Shown: positions 24,804 through 33,552 of the stretch, piece by piece
Position numbering within the stretch: the stretch's first letter is position 1
How the letters are laid out: every line of letters begins with the position of its first letter
NCBI RefSeq assembly: GCF_900090195.1
Contig: NZ_LT607803.1
Coordinates: 3,038,001-3,102,000, forward strand
Reading direction: 5' to 3'
Length of the DNA: 64,000 nt
From: Variovorax sp. HW608
Lineage (GTDB): Bacteria > Pseudomonadota > Gammaproteobacteria > Burkholderiales > Burkholderiaceae_C
Translations under genes and position numbers: made by a program
The notes under the pieces: model-generated
The model's input: only the letters and a program-made list of their open reading frames with translations
Database searches by the model: none
What the model was told of the DNA's origin: nothing

Positions 24804-25793
24804 TCAACGTTTGCGCCGCCGCCGGAGTCGACCGATGGCGATCTGCACCATCCCGGCCACGCCGGTGGGCATCAGGTACATGAAGGCAATGAGGAAGATG
24901 CCGTAGATCGCCCACGGCGCCGCCTTGGAAATCTGGTCGGCCACGTTGGGGATGAACTGGATGAAGAGGGCACCGTAGATCGCGCCCTGGATCGACGCCA
25001 GGCCGCCGATCACCACGCCCACCACCAGCGAGATCGAGAGGAAGATCGAGAACGAATCGGGCGCGACGAACTGGATCACGATCGCCCCCAGCGCCCCCGC
25101 GATGCCGGTGTACATGGCCGAGACGCCGAAGGTCAGCGACTTGACCATGGCGGTGTTGACACCCATCGCCTCCGCCGCGATCGGCTGGTCGCGGATCGCG
25201 ACCATCGCGCGCCCGATGCGGCCGCGCAGCAGGTTCCAGCCGATGGCGAACAGGAGCAGCAAGGTCGCGAGGACGATGAAATAGAGCCACTGGTCCTGCG
25301 TCAGGCCGGTCCACTCGGGCGCGTCGGGCTTCACGATGACGATGCCCTGCACGCCGCCGGTCCAGGGCTCCAGGTGCTTGTACTTGAGGATCTGCGGCAT
25401 CGCCACGCCGAGCGCGAAGGTCGCGAGCGCCAGGTAGAGCCCTTCGAGCCGCAGCGCCGGCAGGCCGAAGAGAAAGCCCGCCAGCAGGCACACCGCACCG
25501 GCGGCGGGCACGGTCATCCAGTAAGGCACGCCGAACTTGTCCATGAGGATCGCCGCGACGTACGCGCCGATGGCATAGAAGGCCCCATGGCCGAGCGAGA
25601 TCTGGCCGTTGTAGCCGGTCAGCATGTTGAGCCCCAGCAGCGCGATCGCATAGACCAGCGCCAGCGTGAACTGGAACACCCGGTAGTTGCTGACCACGAA
25701 CGGCAGCACGCAGGCCACGGCCAGCACCAGCAGCAGGCCGATGAGTCGCCCCCTGCCGGAAGGCGCGCGTTCGGGTTCGTCGTGTGCCGCCAT
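24804..25793 (-). CDS. livM: ABC transporter permease LivM
   Basis: A 329-residue inner-membrane permease with about 8-10 transmembrane helices. The LivM signatures LNMLTGYNGQISLGHGAFYAIGAY (about residue 55) and IGRAMVAIRDQPIAAEAMGVN, the EAA-like coupling loop near 205, are visible. The C-terminus is a basic tail (RLRRRRKR). It lies 3 bases downstream of livH and pairs with it to form the translocation pore driven by LivG and LivF. Confidence 0.95.
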   Translation of the reverse strand: MAAHDEPERAPSGRGRLIGLLLVLAVACVLPFVVSNYRVFQFTLALVYAIALLGLNMLTGYNGQISLGHGAFYAIGAYVAAILMDKFGVPYWMTVPAAGAVCLLAGFLFGLPALRLEGLYLALATFALGVAMPQILKYKHLEPWTGGVQGIVIVKPDAPEWTGLTQDQWLYFIVLATLLLLFAIGWNLLRGRIGRAMVAIRDQPIAAEAMGVNTAMVKSLTFGVSAMYTGIAGALGAIVIQFVAPDSFSIFLSISLVVGVVIGGLASIQGAIYGALFIQFIPNVADQISKAAPWAIYGIFLIAFMYLMPTGVAGMVQIAIGRLRRRRKR

Positions 25794-25796
25794 GGC

Positions 25797-26666
25797 TCAG
25801 ACCCGCGTCACGTGGACCTTGCCGAACAGGCCCGAAGGCCTGATCACCAGCACGCCGACGATCAGCACCAGCGCGACCGTCAGCTTGAGCTCGGTGCCGA
25901 GCACCATGCCGGCCAGGTTTTCGAGCACGCCGACGATGAAGCCGCCGAGCACCGCGCCGCCGGGACTGTCGATGCCGCCCAGCAGGGCCGCCGCGAAGGC
26001 ATACAGCAGGATGCCGGCCATCATGTTCGGCTCCAGGAACACGATCGGCGCGACCATGATCCCGGCGATCGCGCCGATGGCCGCCGCGAGCCCCCAGCCG
26101 AGCGCGAGCATCCAGCCGACGCGGATGCCCACGAGCCGGCTGGACACGGGGTTCTGCGCCGCCGCCCGCATCGCCAGCCCCAGCGGCGTGAACCGGAAGA
26201 AGACGAACACCGCGACCAGCACCGACAGCGTGACGCCGATCGAGCCCAGCTCGTGCGGGCCGACGTACGCATTGCCGAACAGCGGCTGCTCCGGAAACGG
26301 GCTCGGAAAGGGCTTGATGGTGTAGGTGAAGATCCACCCGGCCAGGCTGTTGAGGATCACCAGGAGGCCGATGAAGACGATCACGATCGACAGGATGGGC
26401 GCGCTCTCCACCGGCTGCACGATGACCCGCTCGATCAGCACGCCGAGCACGAACGCTCCCGCCACCGTGGCGACGAAGGCCCCCCAGTACGGCAGGCCCG
26501 CCTGCATCAGGCTCCACGCGATGTAGGTGGAGAACATCGCCAGTTCGCCCTGCGCGAAGTTCACGAGGTGCGTGGCCTGGTAGATCATGACCAGCGCGAG
26601 CGCCAGGCTGGCATAGATGCCGCCGGTGGCGAGGCCGGCGAGCACTTGATGGAGCAGAACGTTCAT
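25797..26666 (-). CDS. livH: ABC transporter permease LivH
   Basis: A 289-residue permease. The N-terminal GLATGGIYASLALALVMIYQATHLVNFAQGELAMF is the LivH hallmark, and the coupling loop is LAMRAAAQNPVSSRLVGIRV near residue 165. About eight helices are predicted. It sits 16 bases after livF and 3 bases before livM in the same operon. Confidence 0.95.
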   Translation of the reverse strand: MNVLLHQVLAGLATGGIYASLALALVMIYQATHLVNFAQGELAMFSTYIAWSLMQAGLPYWGAFVATVAGAFVLGVLIERVIVQPVESAPILSIVIVFIGLLVILNSLAGWIFTYTIKPFPSPFPEQPLFGNAYVGPHELGSIGVTLSVLVAVFVFFRFTPLGLAMRAAAQNPVSSRLVGIRVGWMLALGWGLAAAIGAIAGIMVAPIVFLEPNMMAGILLYAFAAALLGGIDSPGGAVLGGFIVGVLENLAGMVLGTELKLTVALVLIVGVLVIRPSGLFGKVHVTRV

Positions 26667-26682
26667 CTCGGTCGCCTTGCCG

Positions 26683-27396
26683 CTAGTAGCCGAGGTACGA
26701 ACGCCGCACCGCTTCGTTGTTGCGGATGGATTCGGCGCTGCCGGAGATCACGACGCGGCCGGTCTCGAGCAGGTAGGCGCGGTCGGCCAGGCTGAGCGCC
26801 AGCGCAGCGTTCTGCTCGACCAGCAGCATGCTCACGCGATCGCGCCGGTTGATCTCGCCGAAGATCTCGAAGAGCTCCTGCACGATGCGCGGCGCCAGGC
26901 CGAACGAGGGCTCGTCGAGCAGCAGCAGGCGCGGCCGCAGCATCAGCGCACGCGAGACGGCCAGCATCTGCTGCTCGCCGCCCGAGAGGGTGCCGGCCTG
27001 CTGGCGGCGGCGCTCCTTGAGGCGCGGGAAGTGGTCGTACACGCGCTCGAAATCCGCCCCGACCCCGCCCTTGTCGCGCCGCGTGTAGGCCCCGAGGCGG
27101 AGGTTCTCCTCCACGCTCAGGTCGACGAAGGTGCCGCGGCCGTCAGGCACGTGGGCCACGCCGAGGCGCACGATGCTTTCCGTCGCCCGGCCGTCGATGC
27201 GGCTGCCGGCGAAGACGATTTCGCCCTCTGTCTTCACCATGCCGCAGACGGCGCGCAAGGTGGTCGTCTTGCCCGCGCCGTTGGCGCCGAGGATGGTGGT
27301 GATGCCGCCTTCCTCGACGCCGAAGTCGAGCCCGTGCAGGACCCTGCTCGGGCCGTACTGGGCCTTGAGGCCGCGGACTTCGAGCAGCGCGGGCAT
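26683..27396 (-). CDS. livF: ABC transporter ATP-binding protein LivF
   Basis: A 237-residue ATPase with all motifs: Walker A GANGAGKT (about residue 38), the LivF-type VPDGRGTFVDLSVEENL, signature LSGGEQQMLAVSRAL, Walker B LLLLDEPSFGLAP and switch His region (replaced by Gln in VEQNA, as usual for LivF). ATG 27396 shares one base with the livG stop, so translation is coupled. It energises the LivHM permease together with LivG. Confidence 0.96.
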   Translation of the reverse strand: MPALLEVRGLKAQYGPSRVLHGLDFGVEEGGITTILGANGAGKTTTLRAVCGMVKTEGEIVFAGSRIDGRATESIVRLGVAHVPDGRGTFVDLSVEENLRLGAYTRRDKGGVGADFERVYDHFPRLKERRRQQAGTLSGGEQQMLAVSRALMLRPRLLLLDEPSFGLAPRIVQELFEIFGEINRRDRVSMLLVEQNAALALSLADRAYLLETGRVVISGSAESIRNNEAVRRSYLGY

Positions 27397-28181
27397 CAGG
27401 CGGCCCCTCCCAGGTAGGCGCGCACCACCTCGGGATCGGCCTGCACCTCGGCCGGCGAGCCGTTGGCGATGACGCGGCCGAAGTCCAGCGCCACCACGCG
27501 GTCCGACACCCGCATGACGAGGTTCATGTGGTGCTCGACCAGCAGCATCGTGAGCCGGAGCCGGTCGCGCACCTGCCGCAAGAGCGCCATGAGCACGCCG
27601 ACCTCCTCGTGGTTCAGCCCGCCCGCGGGCTCGTCGAGCAGCAGCAGCTTGGGCTGGCTCGCGAGCGCGCGCGCCAGTTCGATGCGCTTCTGGGTGCCGA
27701 AGGACAGGTCCATGACGCGCGTGCCGGCGACGCCGCGCAGGTCGAGCAGTTCCAGGAGCTGGTCGGCGTGGGCTTCGAGCCTTTCCTCTTCGCGCCGCAC
27801 CCAGGGCAGCCGCAGCGCGTTCGAGAAGAAGCCGCTCTTCGTGCGGCAATGGCCGCCGAGCAGGATGTTCTGCCGCACCGTCATGGTCTGGAACAGCGCC
27901 AGGTTCTGGAAGGTGCGCCCGATGCCGAGCGCCGCGATGCCGTGGGCCGGCGTGGCGAGCAGCGAGCGGCCCTCGAAAAGAATGCGGCCTTCGCTGAAGG
28001 CGTAGAGCCGCGAGAGGCAGTTGAAGAGCGTCGTCTTGCCGGCGCCGTTGGGCCCGATCAGCCCGACGATGTGCCCCGGCGCCACCGCGAACGAGACTTT
28101 GTCGAGCGCCGTGATGCCCCCGAAGCGCACGGTGACGCCCTCGACGTTGAGCAGATCAGCACGTTGGGCAGGCGAGACGAT
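27396..28181 (-). CDS. livG: ABC transporter ATP-binding protein LivG (possible AUC start)
   Basis: ATPase with Walker A GPNGAGKT, the LivG-type GRTFQNLALFQTMTV, signature LSFGTQKRIELARAL, Walker B LLLLDEPAGGLN and switch VEHHMNLVM. The first possible ATG/GTG/TTG in frame is GTG 28130, which would begin at RFGGITALD and remove the first beta-strand of the ATPase fold. Upstream in the same frame, the residues DLLNVEGVTVRFGG give exactly that missing strand. A perfect Shine-Dalgarno AAGGAG (28188-28193) stands 6 bases before the ATC codon 28181-28179. I therefore extend the gene to 28181 and propose AUC initiation, or a start mutated from ATG. With that start the protein has 261 residues, about normal for LivG. 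It is the first gene of the liv operon. Confidence 0.9.
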   Translation of the reverse strand: MVSPAQRADLLNVEGVTVRFGGITALDKVSFAVAPGHIVGLIGPNGAGKTTLFNCLSRLYAFSEGRILFEGRSLLATPAHGIAALGIGRTFQNLALFQTMTVRQNILLGGHCRTKSGFFSNALRLPWVRREEERLEAHADQLLELLDLRGVAGTRVMDLSFGTQKRIELARALASQPKLLLLDEPAGGLNHEEVGVLMALLRQVRDRLRLTMLLVEHHMNLVMRVSDRVVALDFGRVIANGSPAEVQADPEVVRAYLGGAA

Positions 28182-28338
28182 GTTCGACTCCTTGCACGGT
28201 GGGACTGCGCCGGCACCGAGCCGCCGCGCCCGATGGATTCAAGGGCGCGGGGACCGATTGATACAAGAAGATACCGAGCTTTGATTCCGCGCAATAGCGG
28301 GCTTTACCCTGCTTTCGCGCACGCGCCCGGGGGCGCCG

Positions 28339-29280
28339 TCAGGGCTTCAGCGCGCGGCGCAGTTCGGCGGCGCAAAGGCCCACGGCAACGTTGGCCTCGT
28401 CGAGGATCCGGCCCATGGTGATGAAGCCATGGATCTGCCGCTCGAAGCAGACGTAGGCCGCGCGGTTGCCGGCGTCGGTGAGCGCGCGGGCGTAGTCCAG
28501 GCCTTCGTCGCGCAGCGGGTCGTAGCCGGCGGTCAGCACCAGCGCCGGCGGCAGGCCCTTCAGGTTCTGCTGCAGCAGCGGGGATGCGCGCCAGTCGAGG
28601 TCGTGCCTCGGGTCGTCGATGTAGTGGTCGTGGAAGTAGGTGATGCTGTCGCTGGTCAGCACATAGCCTTGCGCGTTGGTGGTGTGCGAGGCGTGGCCGC
28701 GCCGCTGGTCGGTGGCGGGGTAGATCAGCAGCTGGAAGGCGATCGGCAGGTCGCCCGCGTCGCGCGCCGCGATCGACACCACGGCCGCGAGGTTGCCGCC
28801 CGCGCTGTCGCCGCCCACCGCGAGGCGCTCGGCATCGAGCTTGAGCGAAGCCGCCTGCCGGCGCACCCAGCGGGTGGCGGCGAGCACGTCGTCCACCGCG
28901 GCCGGGAAGCGGTGCTCCGGCCCCATGCGGTAGTCGACGGCCACCACCGCGCAGCCCGAGAGATTGCACAGCTCGCGGCAGAGCGTGTCGTGCGTGTCGA
29001 GGTCGCCGATGGTCCAGCCGCCGCCGTGGTAGTAGACGAGCACCGGCAGCAGCGCCGCCGCGTCCGAACCCAGCGGGCGGTAGTAGCGCAGCGGGATCGG
29101 CCCCTGCGGCCCCTCGGCGCTCAGGTCCTGCACCAGCGCCACTTCGCTCGGCGCGGGCTGCGTGAGGGCACGCCGCTCGCGGTAGAACCTGCGCGCATCG
29201 GTGAACGGCAGCGTGTGCGTCGGCGGCACGCCCTTCTCGATCAGCAGGTCGATGAAGGCCTTGGCTTGGGGATGCAGCAT
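28339..29280 (-). CDS. Alpha/beta hydrolase, hormone-sensitive-lipase (acetyl esterase) family
   Basis: A 313-residue esterase. The HSL oxyanion motif is VYYHGGGWTIGD (HGGGW, about residue 85), the nucleophile elbow AVGGDSAGGNLA (Ser about 157), the likely Asp in AGYDPLRDEG and the His in RQIHGFITMG. Such enzymes hydrolyse short-chain carboxylic esters in the cytosol. The start at ATG 29280 gives the usual family N-terminus (LHPQAKAFIDLL). It lies 26 bases downstream of purT on the same strand. Confidence 0.92.
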   Translation of the reverse strand: MLHPQAKAFIDLLIEKGVPPTHTLPFTDARRFYRERRALTQPAPSEVALVQDLSAEGPQGPIPLRYYRPLGSDAAALLPVLVYYHGGGWTIGDLDTHDTLCRELCNLSGCAVVAVDYRMGPEHRFPAAVDDVLAATRWVRRQAASLKLDAERLAVGGDSAGGNLAAVVSIAARDAGDLPIAFQLLIYPATDQRRGHASHTTNAQGYVLTSDSITYFHDHYIDDPRHDLDWRASPLLQQNLKGLPPALVLTAGYDPLRDEGLDYARALTDAGNRAAYVCFERQIHGFITMGRILDEANVAVGLCAAELRRALKP

Positions 29281-29306
29281 GGCGGGCTCCGGTTGATTGA
29301 GATGGA

Positions 29307-30509
29307 TCAGGCTTGGCGGGGCTTGACGCGCGACGCCGCTTCCTTGGCGTTGCGGCGCGCGGTGTCGATGTCGGCGGCATGCGCGAGCGCCACGCCCATG
29401 CGGCGCTTGACGAAGCTCTCGGGCTTGCCGAAGAGCCGCAGCTCTGTGCCCGGCACCGCCAGCGCATGCGCCACGCCGTCGAAGGCGATGCCCGTGGCAT
29501 CCACGCCGCCGTAGACCACGGCGCTGGCGCCCGGGCTCTTGAGGCTGGTGTCGACCGGCAGGCCGAGGATCGCGCGCGCGTGCAGCTCGAATTCGTTCTG
29601 CCACTGCGTCGCCATGGTCACCATGCCGGTGTCGTGCGGGCGCGGGCTGACCTCGCTGAACCAGACCTGCTCGCCCTTCACGAACAGCTCGACGCCGAAG
29701 AGGCCCTGTCCGCCGAGGTCGGAAGTGACCTTGCGGGCGATGTCCTGGGCCTTCTGGAGCGCCACCGGCGACATCGGGTGCGGCTGCCAGCTCTCGACGT
29801 AGTCGCCGCTGACCTGCACATGGCCGATCGGGTCGCAGAAATGCGTCTGCACGCTTCCGCTGGCGTCGAGGGCGCGCACGGTCAGGAGCGTGATCTCGTA
29901 GTCGAAGTCGATGAAGCCCTCGACGATCACGCGGCCATGGCTCACGCGGCCGCCGGCCATGGCGTAGTCCCAGGCTTTCCGGACGTCGGCGGGGCCGTCG
30001 ATCTTGCTCTGGCCCTTGCCGGAGCTGCTCATCACGGGCTTGACGATGCACGGGTAACCGATGCCGCCGTCGATCGCCGCTTGTAGTTCTTCCAGCGAAT
30101 CGCAGAACTTGTAGGGGCTGGTCGGCACGCCGAGCGTTTCGGCGGCAAGCCGGCGGATGCCTTCGCGGTCCATCGTGAGCCGCGCGGCGCGGGCGGTGGG
30201 GATCACGCGCACCACGCCGGCGTCCTCGAGCTGCTGCAGCATCGGCGTGGCGATCGCCTCGATCTCGGGCACCACGAGCTGGGGCTTCTCGGCCTCGATC
30301 AGCGCCTTGAGCTGCGCCGGGTCGCTCATGGTGATGGTGCGCGCGTGGTGCGCGACCTGTTGGCCGGGCGCGTTCTCGTAGCGGTCGACCGCGATGGTCT
30401 CCACGCCGAGGCGCTGGAGGGCGATGAGGACTTCCTTGCCGAGCTCGCCGGAGCCGAGAAGCATCACGCGGGTGGCGGAAGGGGAAAGGGGGGTGCCGAG
30501 GGTGGTCAT
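29307..30509 (-). CDS. purT: Formate-dependent phosphoribosylglycinamide formyltransferase (PurT)
   Basis: A 400-residue ATP-grasp enzyme of purine synthesis that converts GAR to FGAR using formate and ATP, without folate. The N-terminal substrate domain begins [21 protein letters not shown]. The ATP-grasp core includes [18 protein letters not shown], the segment [32 protein letters not shown] and [16 protein letters not shown], all diagnostic of PurT. The length equals the family norm. It is divergent from the 3-hydroxybutyryl-CoA dehydrogenase gene across 167 bases. Confidence 0.97.
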   Translation of the reverse strand: MTTLGTPLSPSATRVMLLGSGELGKEVLIALQRLGVETIAVDRYENAPGQQVAHHARTITMSDPAQLKALIEAEKPQLVVPEIEAIATPMLQQLEDAGVVRVIPTARAARLTMDREGIRRLAAETLGVPTSPYKFCDSLEELQAAIDGGIGYPCIVKPVMSSSGKGQSKIDGPADVRKAWDYAMAGGRVSHGRVIVEGFIDFDYEITLLTVRALDASGSVQTHFCDPIGHVQVSGDYVESWQPHPMSPVALQKAQDIARKVTSDLGGQGLFGVELFVKGEQVWFSEVSPRPHDTGMVTMATQWQNEFELHARAILGLPVDTSLKSPGASAVVYGGVDATGIAFDGVAHALAVPGTELRLFGKPESFVKRRMGVALAHAADIDTARRNAKEAASRVKPRQA

Positions 30510-30676
30510 GGTGCGGTTGCGTCGCTAGCAGAGAGACAGTGAACGCGGCACTGTAAATCACCCGGGCTGTCACACGCGGCAACGAGGGCGGGCCGGGGCT
30601 GTTTCACAATCGCTGCACGCGGCGCCGGCATATTTTCCGGGCCCCTTCATTTTTTCATCTCAAGGAAAGCTATCCC

Positions 30677-31525
30677 ATGACCATTCAGACCGTCGGCATC
30701 ATTGGTGCAGGAACGATGGGCAACGGCATCGCGCAGGCGTGCGCGGTCGCCGGCGTCAACGTCGTCATGATCGACATCGCGCAGGCCGCCGTGGACAAGG
30801 GGCTCGCCACCGTGGCGGGCAGCCTCGACCGGCTGATCAAGAAGGACAAGCTCACCGTCGCCCAGAAGGACGCGGCGCTGGCGCTGATCAAGGGCTCGAC
30901 CAGCTACGACGACCTCAAGAGCGCCCAGCTCGTGATCGAGGCGGCGACCGAGAACCACGAGCTCAAGCTCAAGATCCTCAAGCAGATCGACGCCCTGCTG
31001 CCGCCCGAGGCGATCATCGCGTCGAACACCTCGTCGATCTCGATCACGCAGCTCGCCGCCGCGACCTCGCGCCCGGACCGCTTCATCGGCATGCACTTCT
31101 TCAACCCGGTGCCGATGATGGCGCTGGTGGAGATCATCCGCGGCTACCTCACCAGCGACGCGACGCACGACACGGTGAAGGCGCTGGCCGAGCGGCTGGG
31201 CAAGTCGCCGATCACGGTGAAGAACGCGCCGGGCTTCGTGGTCAACCGCATCCTGGTGCCGATGATCAACGAGGCCTTCTTCGTGCTCGCCGAAGGGATT
31301 GCCACGGCGGAGGACATCGACGCCGGCATGAAGCTCGGCTGCAACCAGCCGATCGGCCCGCTGGCGCTGGCCGACATGATCGGGCTGGACGTTTGCCTCG
31401 CGGTGATGGAGGTGTACCTGGAGCAGTTTGGCGATTCGAAGTACCGCCCCTGCCCGCTGCTGAAGGAAATGGTCTCGGCGGGCCAGCTCGGCCGCAAGAC
31501 CGGCCGGGGCGTGTACACGTACTGA
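30677..31525 (+). CDS. 3-Hydroxybutyryl-CoA dehydrogenase
   Basis: A 282-residue NAD(P)-dependent dehydrogenase that oxidises or reduces 3-hydroxyacyl-CoA/acetoacetyl-CoA. The dinucleotide motif is VGIIGAGTMGNGIAQACAVAG at the N-terminus. The catalytic His is in RFIGMHFFNPVPMMALVEII (about residue 140), with the Asn-Pro pair, and the C-terminal dimer domain starts KNAPGFVVNRILVPMINEAF. It matches the HbdA/PaaH-type single-domain length. An enoyl-CoA hydratase gene follows 28 bases later with its own AAAGGAGA, so both likely serve beta-oxidation or aromatic/PHB metabolism in one operon. Confidence 0.96.
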   Translation: MTIQTVGIIGAGTMGNGIAQACAVAGVNVVMIDIAQAAVDKGLATVAGSLDRLIKKDKLTVAQKDAALALIKGSTSYDDLKSAQLVIEAATENHELKLKILKQIDALLPPEAIIASNTSSISITQLAAATSRPDRFIGMHFFNPVPMMALVEIIRGYLTSDATHDTVKALAERLGKSPITVKNAPGFVVNRILVPMINEAFFVLAEGIATAEDIDAGMKLGCNQPIGPLALADMIGLDVCLAVMEVYLEQFGDSKYRPCPLLKEMVSAGQLGRKTGRGVYTY

Positions 31526-31553
31526 GGCCTCGACAACAAAGGAGACAAGCCGA

Positions 31554-32369
31554 ATGACCGCCACGCCCACCACACCGCCGCCCGAGGGCTGCATCGACAC
31601 GCAGGTGCTCGACCACGTGCTGCTGATCGGCATCAACCGCCCCGCCAAGCGCAACGGCTGGACGCCGCCGATGTTCCGCCAGTTGGCCGAGGCCTACACG
31701 CAGCTCGATGATGATCCTTCGCTGCGCGTGGGCGTGCTGCATGCCTTCGGCGACCACTTCACGGCCGGGCTGGACCTGCCGGCGGTGGCCGAATACATGA
31801 AGCGCGGAGAGAAGGCCGTTCCGCAAGGGCTGGTCGAGCCGCACGACTTCGGCCTCGCCGGCTATCGCCGCCGCACCAAGCCGATGGTGGTCGCGGTCAA
31901 GGGCATCTGCTTCACGGTGGGCATCGAGCTGATGCTCGGCGCCGACATCGTGGTCGCTGCCGACAACTGCCGCTTCTCGCAGATGGAAGTGCAGCGCGGC
32001 ATCATGGCCACCGGCGGCGCGACCCTGCGCATGGCCGAGCGCGCGGGGCTGGGCAACGCGATGCTGCATCTGCTCACCGCCGATGAGTTCGACAGCGCCG
32101 AAGCCTATCGGCTGAACTTCGTGCAGAAGGTGGTCCCCGCCGGACGGGAGCTCGACGAAGCGCTGCGCATCGCGCAACGCATCGCCGCGCAGGCGCCGCT
32201 CGCAGTGGTCGCGACGCGGCTCAACGTCATGAAGGCCATCGAGAACGGGCCGCTCGCCGCGGTCGAGGATTTCATCCCGGTGCAGCAGCAACTCGCGAAC
32301 AGCGAGGACGCGGCCGAGGGCGTGCGCTCGTTCGTCGAGCGGCGTCCGGCGCGGTTCACGGGGCGCTGA
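31554..32369 (+). CDS. Crotonase/enoyl-CoA hydratase family protein
   Basis: A 271-residue crotonase-fold protein. The CoA-binding/oxyanion segments are HFTAGLDLPAVAEYM (about residue 65) and KPMVVAVKGICFTVGIELMLGADIVVAADNCRFSQMEV (about 108-145). The second catalytic Glu of classic hydratases is expected around residue 140; the residues seen there (SQMEVQRGIMATGGAT) keep an acidic side chain. The substrate could be a 2-enoyl-CoA, but crotonases also isomerise or hydrolyse. It is the second gene of the operon after the 3-hydroxybutyryl-CoA dehydrogenase. Confidence 0.92.
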   Translation: MTATPTTPPPEGCIDTQVLDHVLLIGINRPAKRNGWTPPMFRQLAEAYTQLDDDPSLRVGVLHAFGDHFTAGLDLPAVAEYMKRGEKAVPQGLVEPHDFGLAGYRRRTKPMVVAVKGICFTVGIELMLGADIVVAADNCRFSQMEVQRGIMATGGATLRMAERAGLGNAMLHLLTADEFDSAEAYRLNFVQKVVPAGRELDEALRIAQRIAAQAPLAVVATRLNVMKAIENGPLAAVEDFIPVQQQLANSEDAAEGVRSFVERRPARFTGR

Positions 32370-32437
32370 TCCGGTGCGGCCCTTGCGCCGCATCACCCTC
32401 TTCCAAACTCGACGATTCGTCCCGAACACCCGGATAC

Positions 32438-32474
32438 CAATTAGATTGCACGCAATTTAATTGTTGGCTATACT
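32438..32474 (+). promoter_or_regulatory. OhrR-type operator overlapping a consensus-like promoter
   Basis: An imperfect palindrome with arms CAATTAGATTGC and GCAATTTAATTG (one mismatch) around AC occupies 32438-32463. The -35 TTGCAC (32446-32451) lies inside it, and -10 TATACT (32469-32474) follows after exactly 17 bases. Initiation is expected near 32481, at the ATG of ohrR itself. Binding of OhrR would block RNA polymerase, which is standard autoregulation relieved by organic peroxide. Confidence 0.82.
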
Positions 32475-32481
32475 TCGGCCC

Positions 32482-32943
32482 ATGCGTACCCCGGCTTCTT
32501 CCGCACCCTCTGCTGACGAGATGCTGCGCCTGGACAACCAGCTCTGCTTCGCGGTCTATTCCGCCTCGCTGGCGATGACCAAGCTGTACAAGCCGCTGCT
32601 CGAAAAGCTCCATCTCACCTACCCGCAGTACCTCGTGATGCTGGTGCTCTGGGAGCGCGACGGCCTCATGGTGTCCGAGCTCGGCGAAAAACTCTCGCTC
32701 GATTCCGGCACGCTCACCCCGCTTTTGAAGCGGCTCGAAGCCAACGGCCTCGTGGCCCGCATCCGCGACGTCGCCGACGAGCGCCGGGTGCACGTCAACC
32801 TCACCGCCGCCGGCCGCAAGCTCAAGTCGCGCGCCGCCAGCGTCCCGGCCTGTCTGCTGGCTGCCTCGCAATGCTCGCTCGACGAGATCGCGTCGCTCAC
32901 GCAGCAGGTGCAGCAGCTGCGCGACCGCATCAGGGCGGCGTAG
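32482..32943 (+). CDS. ohrR: Organic-hydroperoxide-sensing MarR-family repressor OhrR
   Basis: A 153-residue MarR-fold regulator. The redox-sensing reactive Cys lies in LRLDNQLCFAVYSAS (Cys about residue 22), the defining position for OhrR. The winged helix spans about 55-110, with DSGTLTPLLKRLEANGLVARIRDVADERRVHVNLT. A second Cys pair near the C-terminus (PACLLAASQCSL) resembles the 2-Cys Xanthomonas type, which forms intersubunit disulfides. ATG 32482 has no Shine-Dalgarno and lies 7 bases after the -10 box, so the mRNA looks leaderless. The target is the adjacent ohr gene. Confidence 0.94.
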   Translation: MRTPASSAPSADEMLRLDNQLCFAVYSASLAMTKLYKPLLEKLHLTYPQYLVMLVLWERDGLMVSELGEKLSLDSGTLTPLLKRLEANGLVARIRDVADERRVHVNLTAAGRKLKSRAASVPACLLAASQCSLDEIASLTQQVQQLRDRIRAA

Positions 32944-32999
32944 CCAACCCTTTTTATTTCCGTTCCGTTCCAACCAACCAACCACCTGCAGGAAGCATC

Positions 33000-33425
33000 A
33001 TGGTCAAGAAACTCGACAAGGTCCTCTACACCGCGCAAGCCCACACCATTGGCGGCCGCGACGGCGCCGGCAAGAGCAGCGACGGCGCCATCGACGTCAA
33101 GCTGAGCCCGCCCGGCTCCGGCAAGCCCGGCACCAATCCCGAGCAGCTTTTCGCGGTCGGCTACTCGGCCTGCTTCATCGGCGCGATGAAGGCGGTAGCG
33201 CCGAAGATCAGCGTCAAGGTGCCGGATGACGTGGCCATCGACGCCAGCGTGTCGCTCGGCCCGATCGACGGCGGCGCGGCCTACGGCATCGCGGTCAAGC
33301 TCGCAATCACGCTGCCGGGCCTCGACGACGCACAGAAGAAGCTGCTGGTCGAAACCGCGCACCAGGTGTGCCCGTACTCGAACGCCACGCGCGGCAACGT
33401 CGAGGTCGAACTGGCGATCAACTGA
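33000..33425 (+). CDS. ohr: Organic hydroperoxide resistance peroxidase Ohr
   Basis: A 141-residue OsmC/Ohr-fold thiol peroxidase that reduces organic hydroperoxides with lipoyl-protein electrons. The peroxidatic Cys is in VGYSACFIGAM (about residue 60) and the resolving Cys in HQVCPYSNATRGN (about 124). The conserved Arg and Glu belong to the segments GGRDG and NPEQLF. Length is normal. It lies 56 bases after ohrR with CAGGAAG upstream, and no second operator was seen, so both are probably on one transcript ending at the hairpin at 33447. Confidence 0.97.
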   Translation: MVKKLDKVLYTAQAHTIGGRDGAGKSSDGAIDVKLSPPGSGKPGTNPEQLFAVGYSACFIGAMKAVAPKISVKVPDDVAIDASVSLGPIDGGAAYGIAVKLAITLPGLDDAQKKLLVETAHQVCPYSNATRGNVEVELAIN

Positions 33426-33446
33426 TCCGCGCCAGACGGCCGCCGG

Positions 33447-33492
33447 AGCCCGTCGGGAGCGTCGCCTATGCGACGGCCCGGCGGGCTTTTTT
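33447..33492 (+). terminator. Rho-independent terminator after ohr
   Basis: A two-part stem (GCCCGTCGGG with CCCGGCGGGC, one G-U pair; inner CGTCGC with GCGACG around CTAT) is followed by six T residues. It starts 22 bases after the ohr stop. Confidence 0.85.
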
Positions 33493-33552
33493 CATGCAAC
33501 CGACGCCGCGCTGCGCTAAGGTGCGCCACGCCCAAGGCAACAGGAGAACCTC

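Noticed and set aside
23463..26795. Plus-strand open frame of 1,110 codons, and similar long antisense frames at 7951-11559, 7928-10903, 34645-36600 and 39594-41390
   Set aside because: They are shadows of well-recognised genes on the other strand or in another frame. Their products are Arg/Ala/Gly/His-rich with no domains, as expected in GC-rich DNA.
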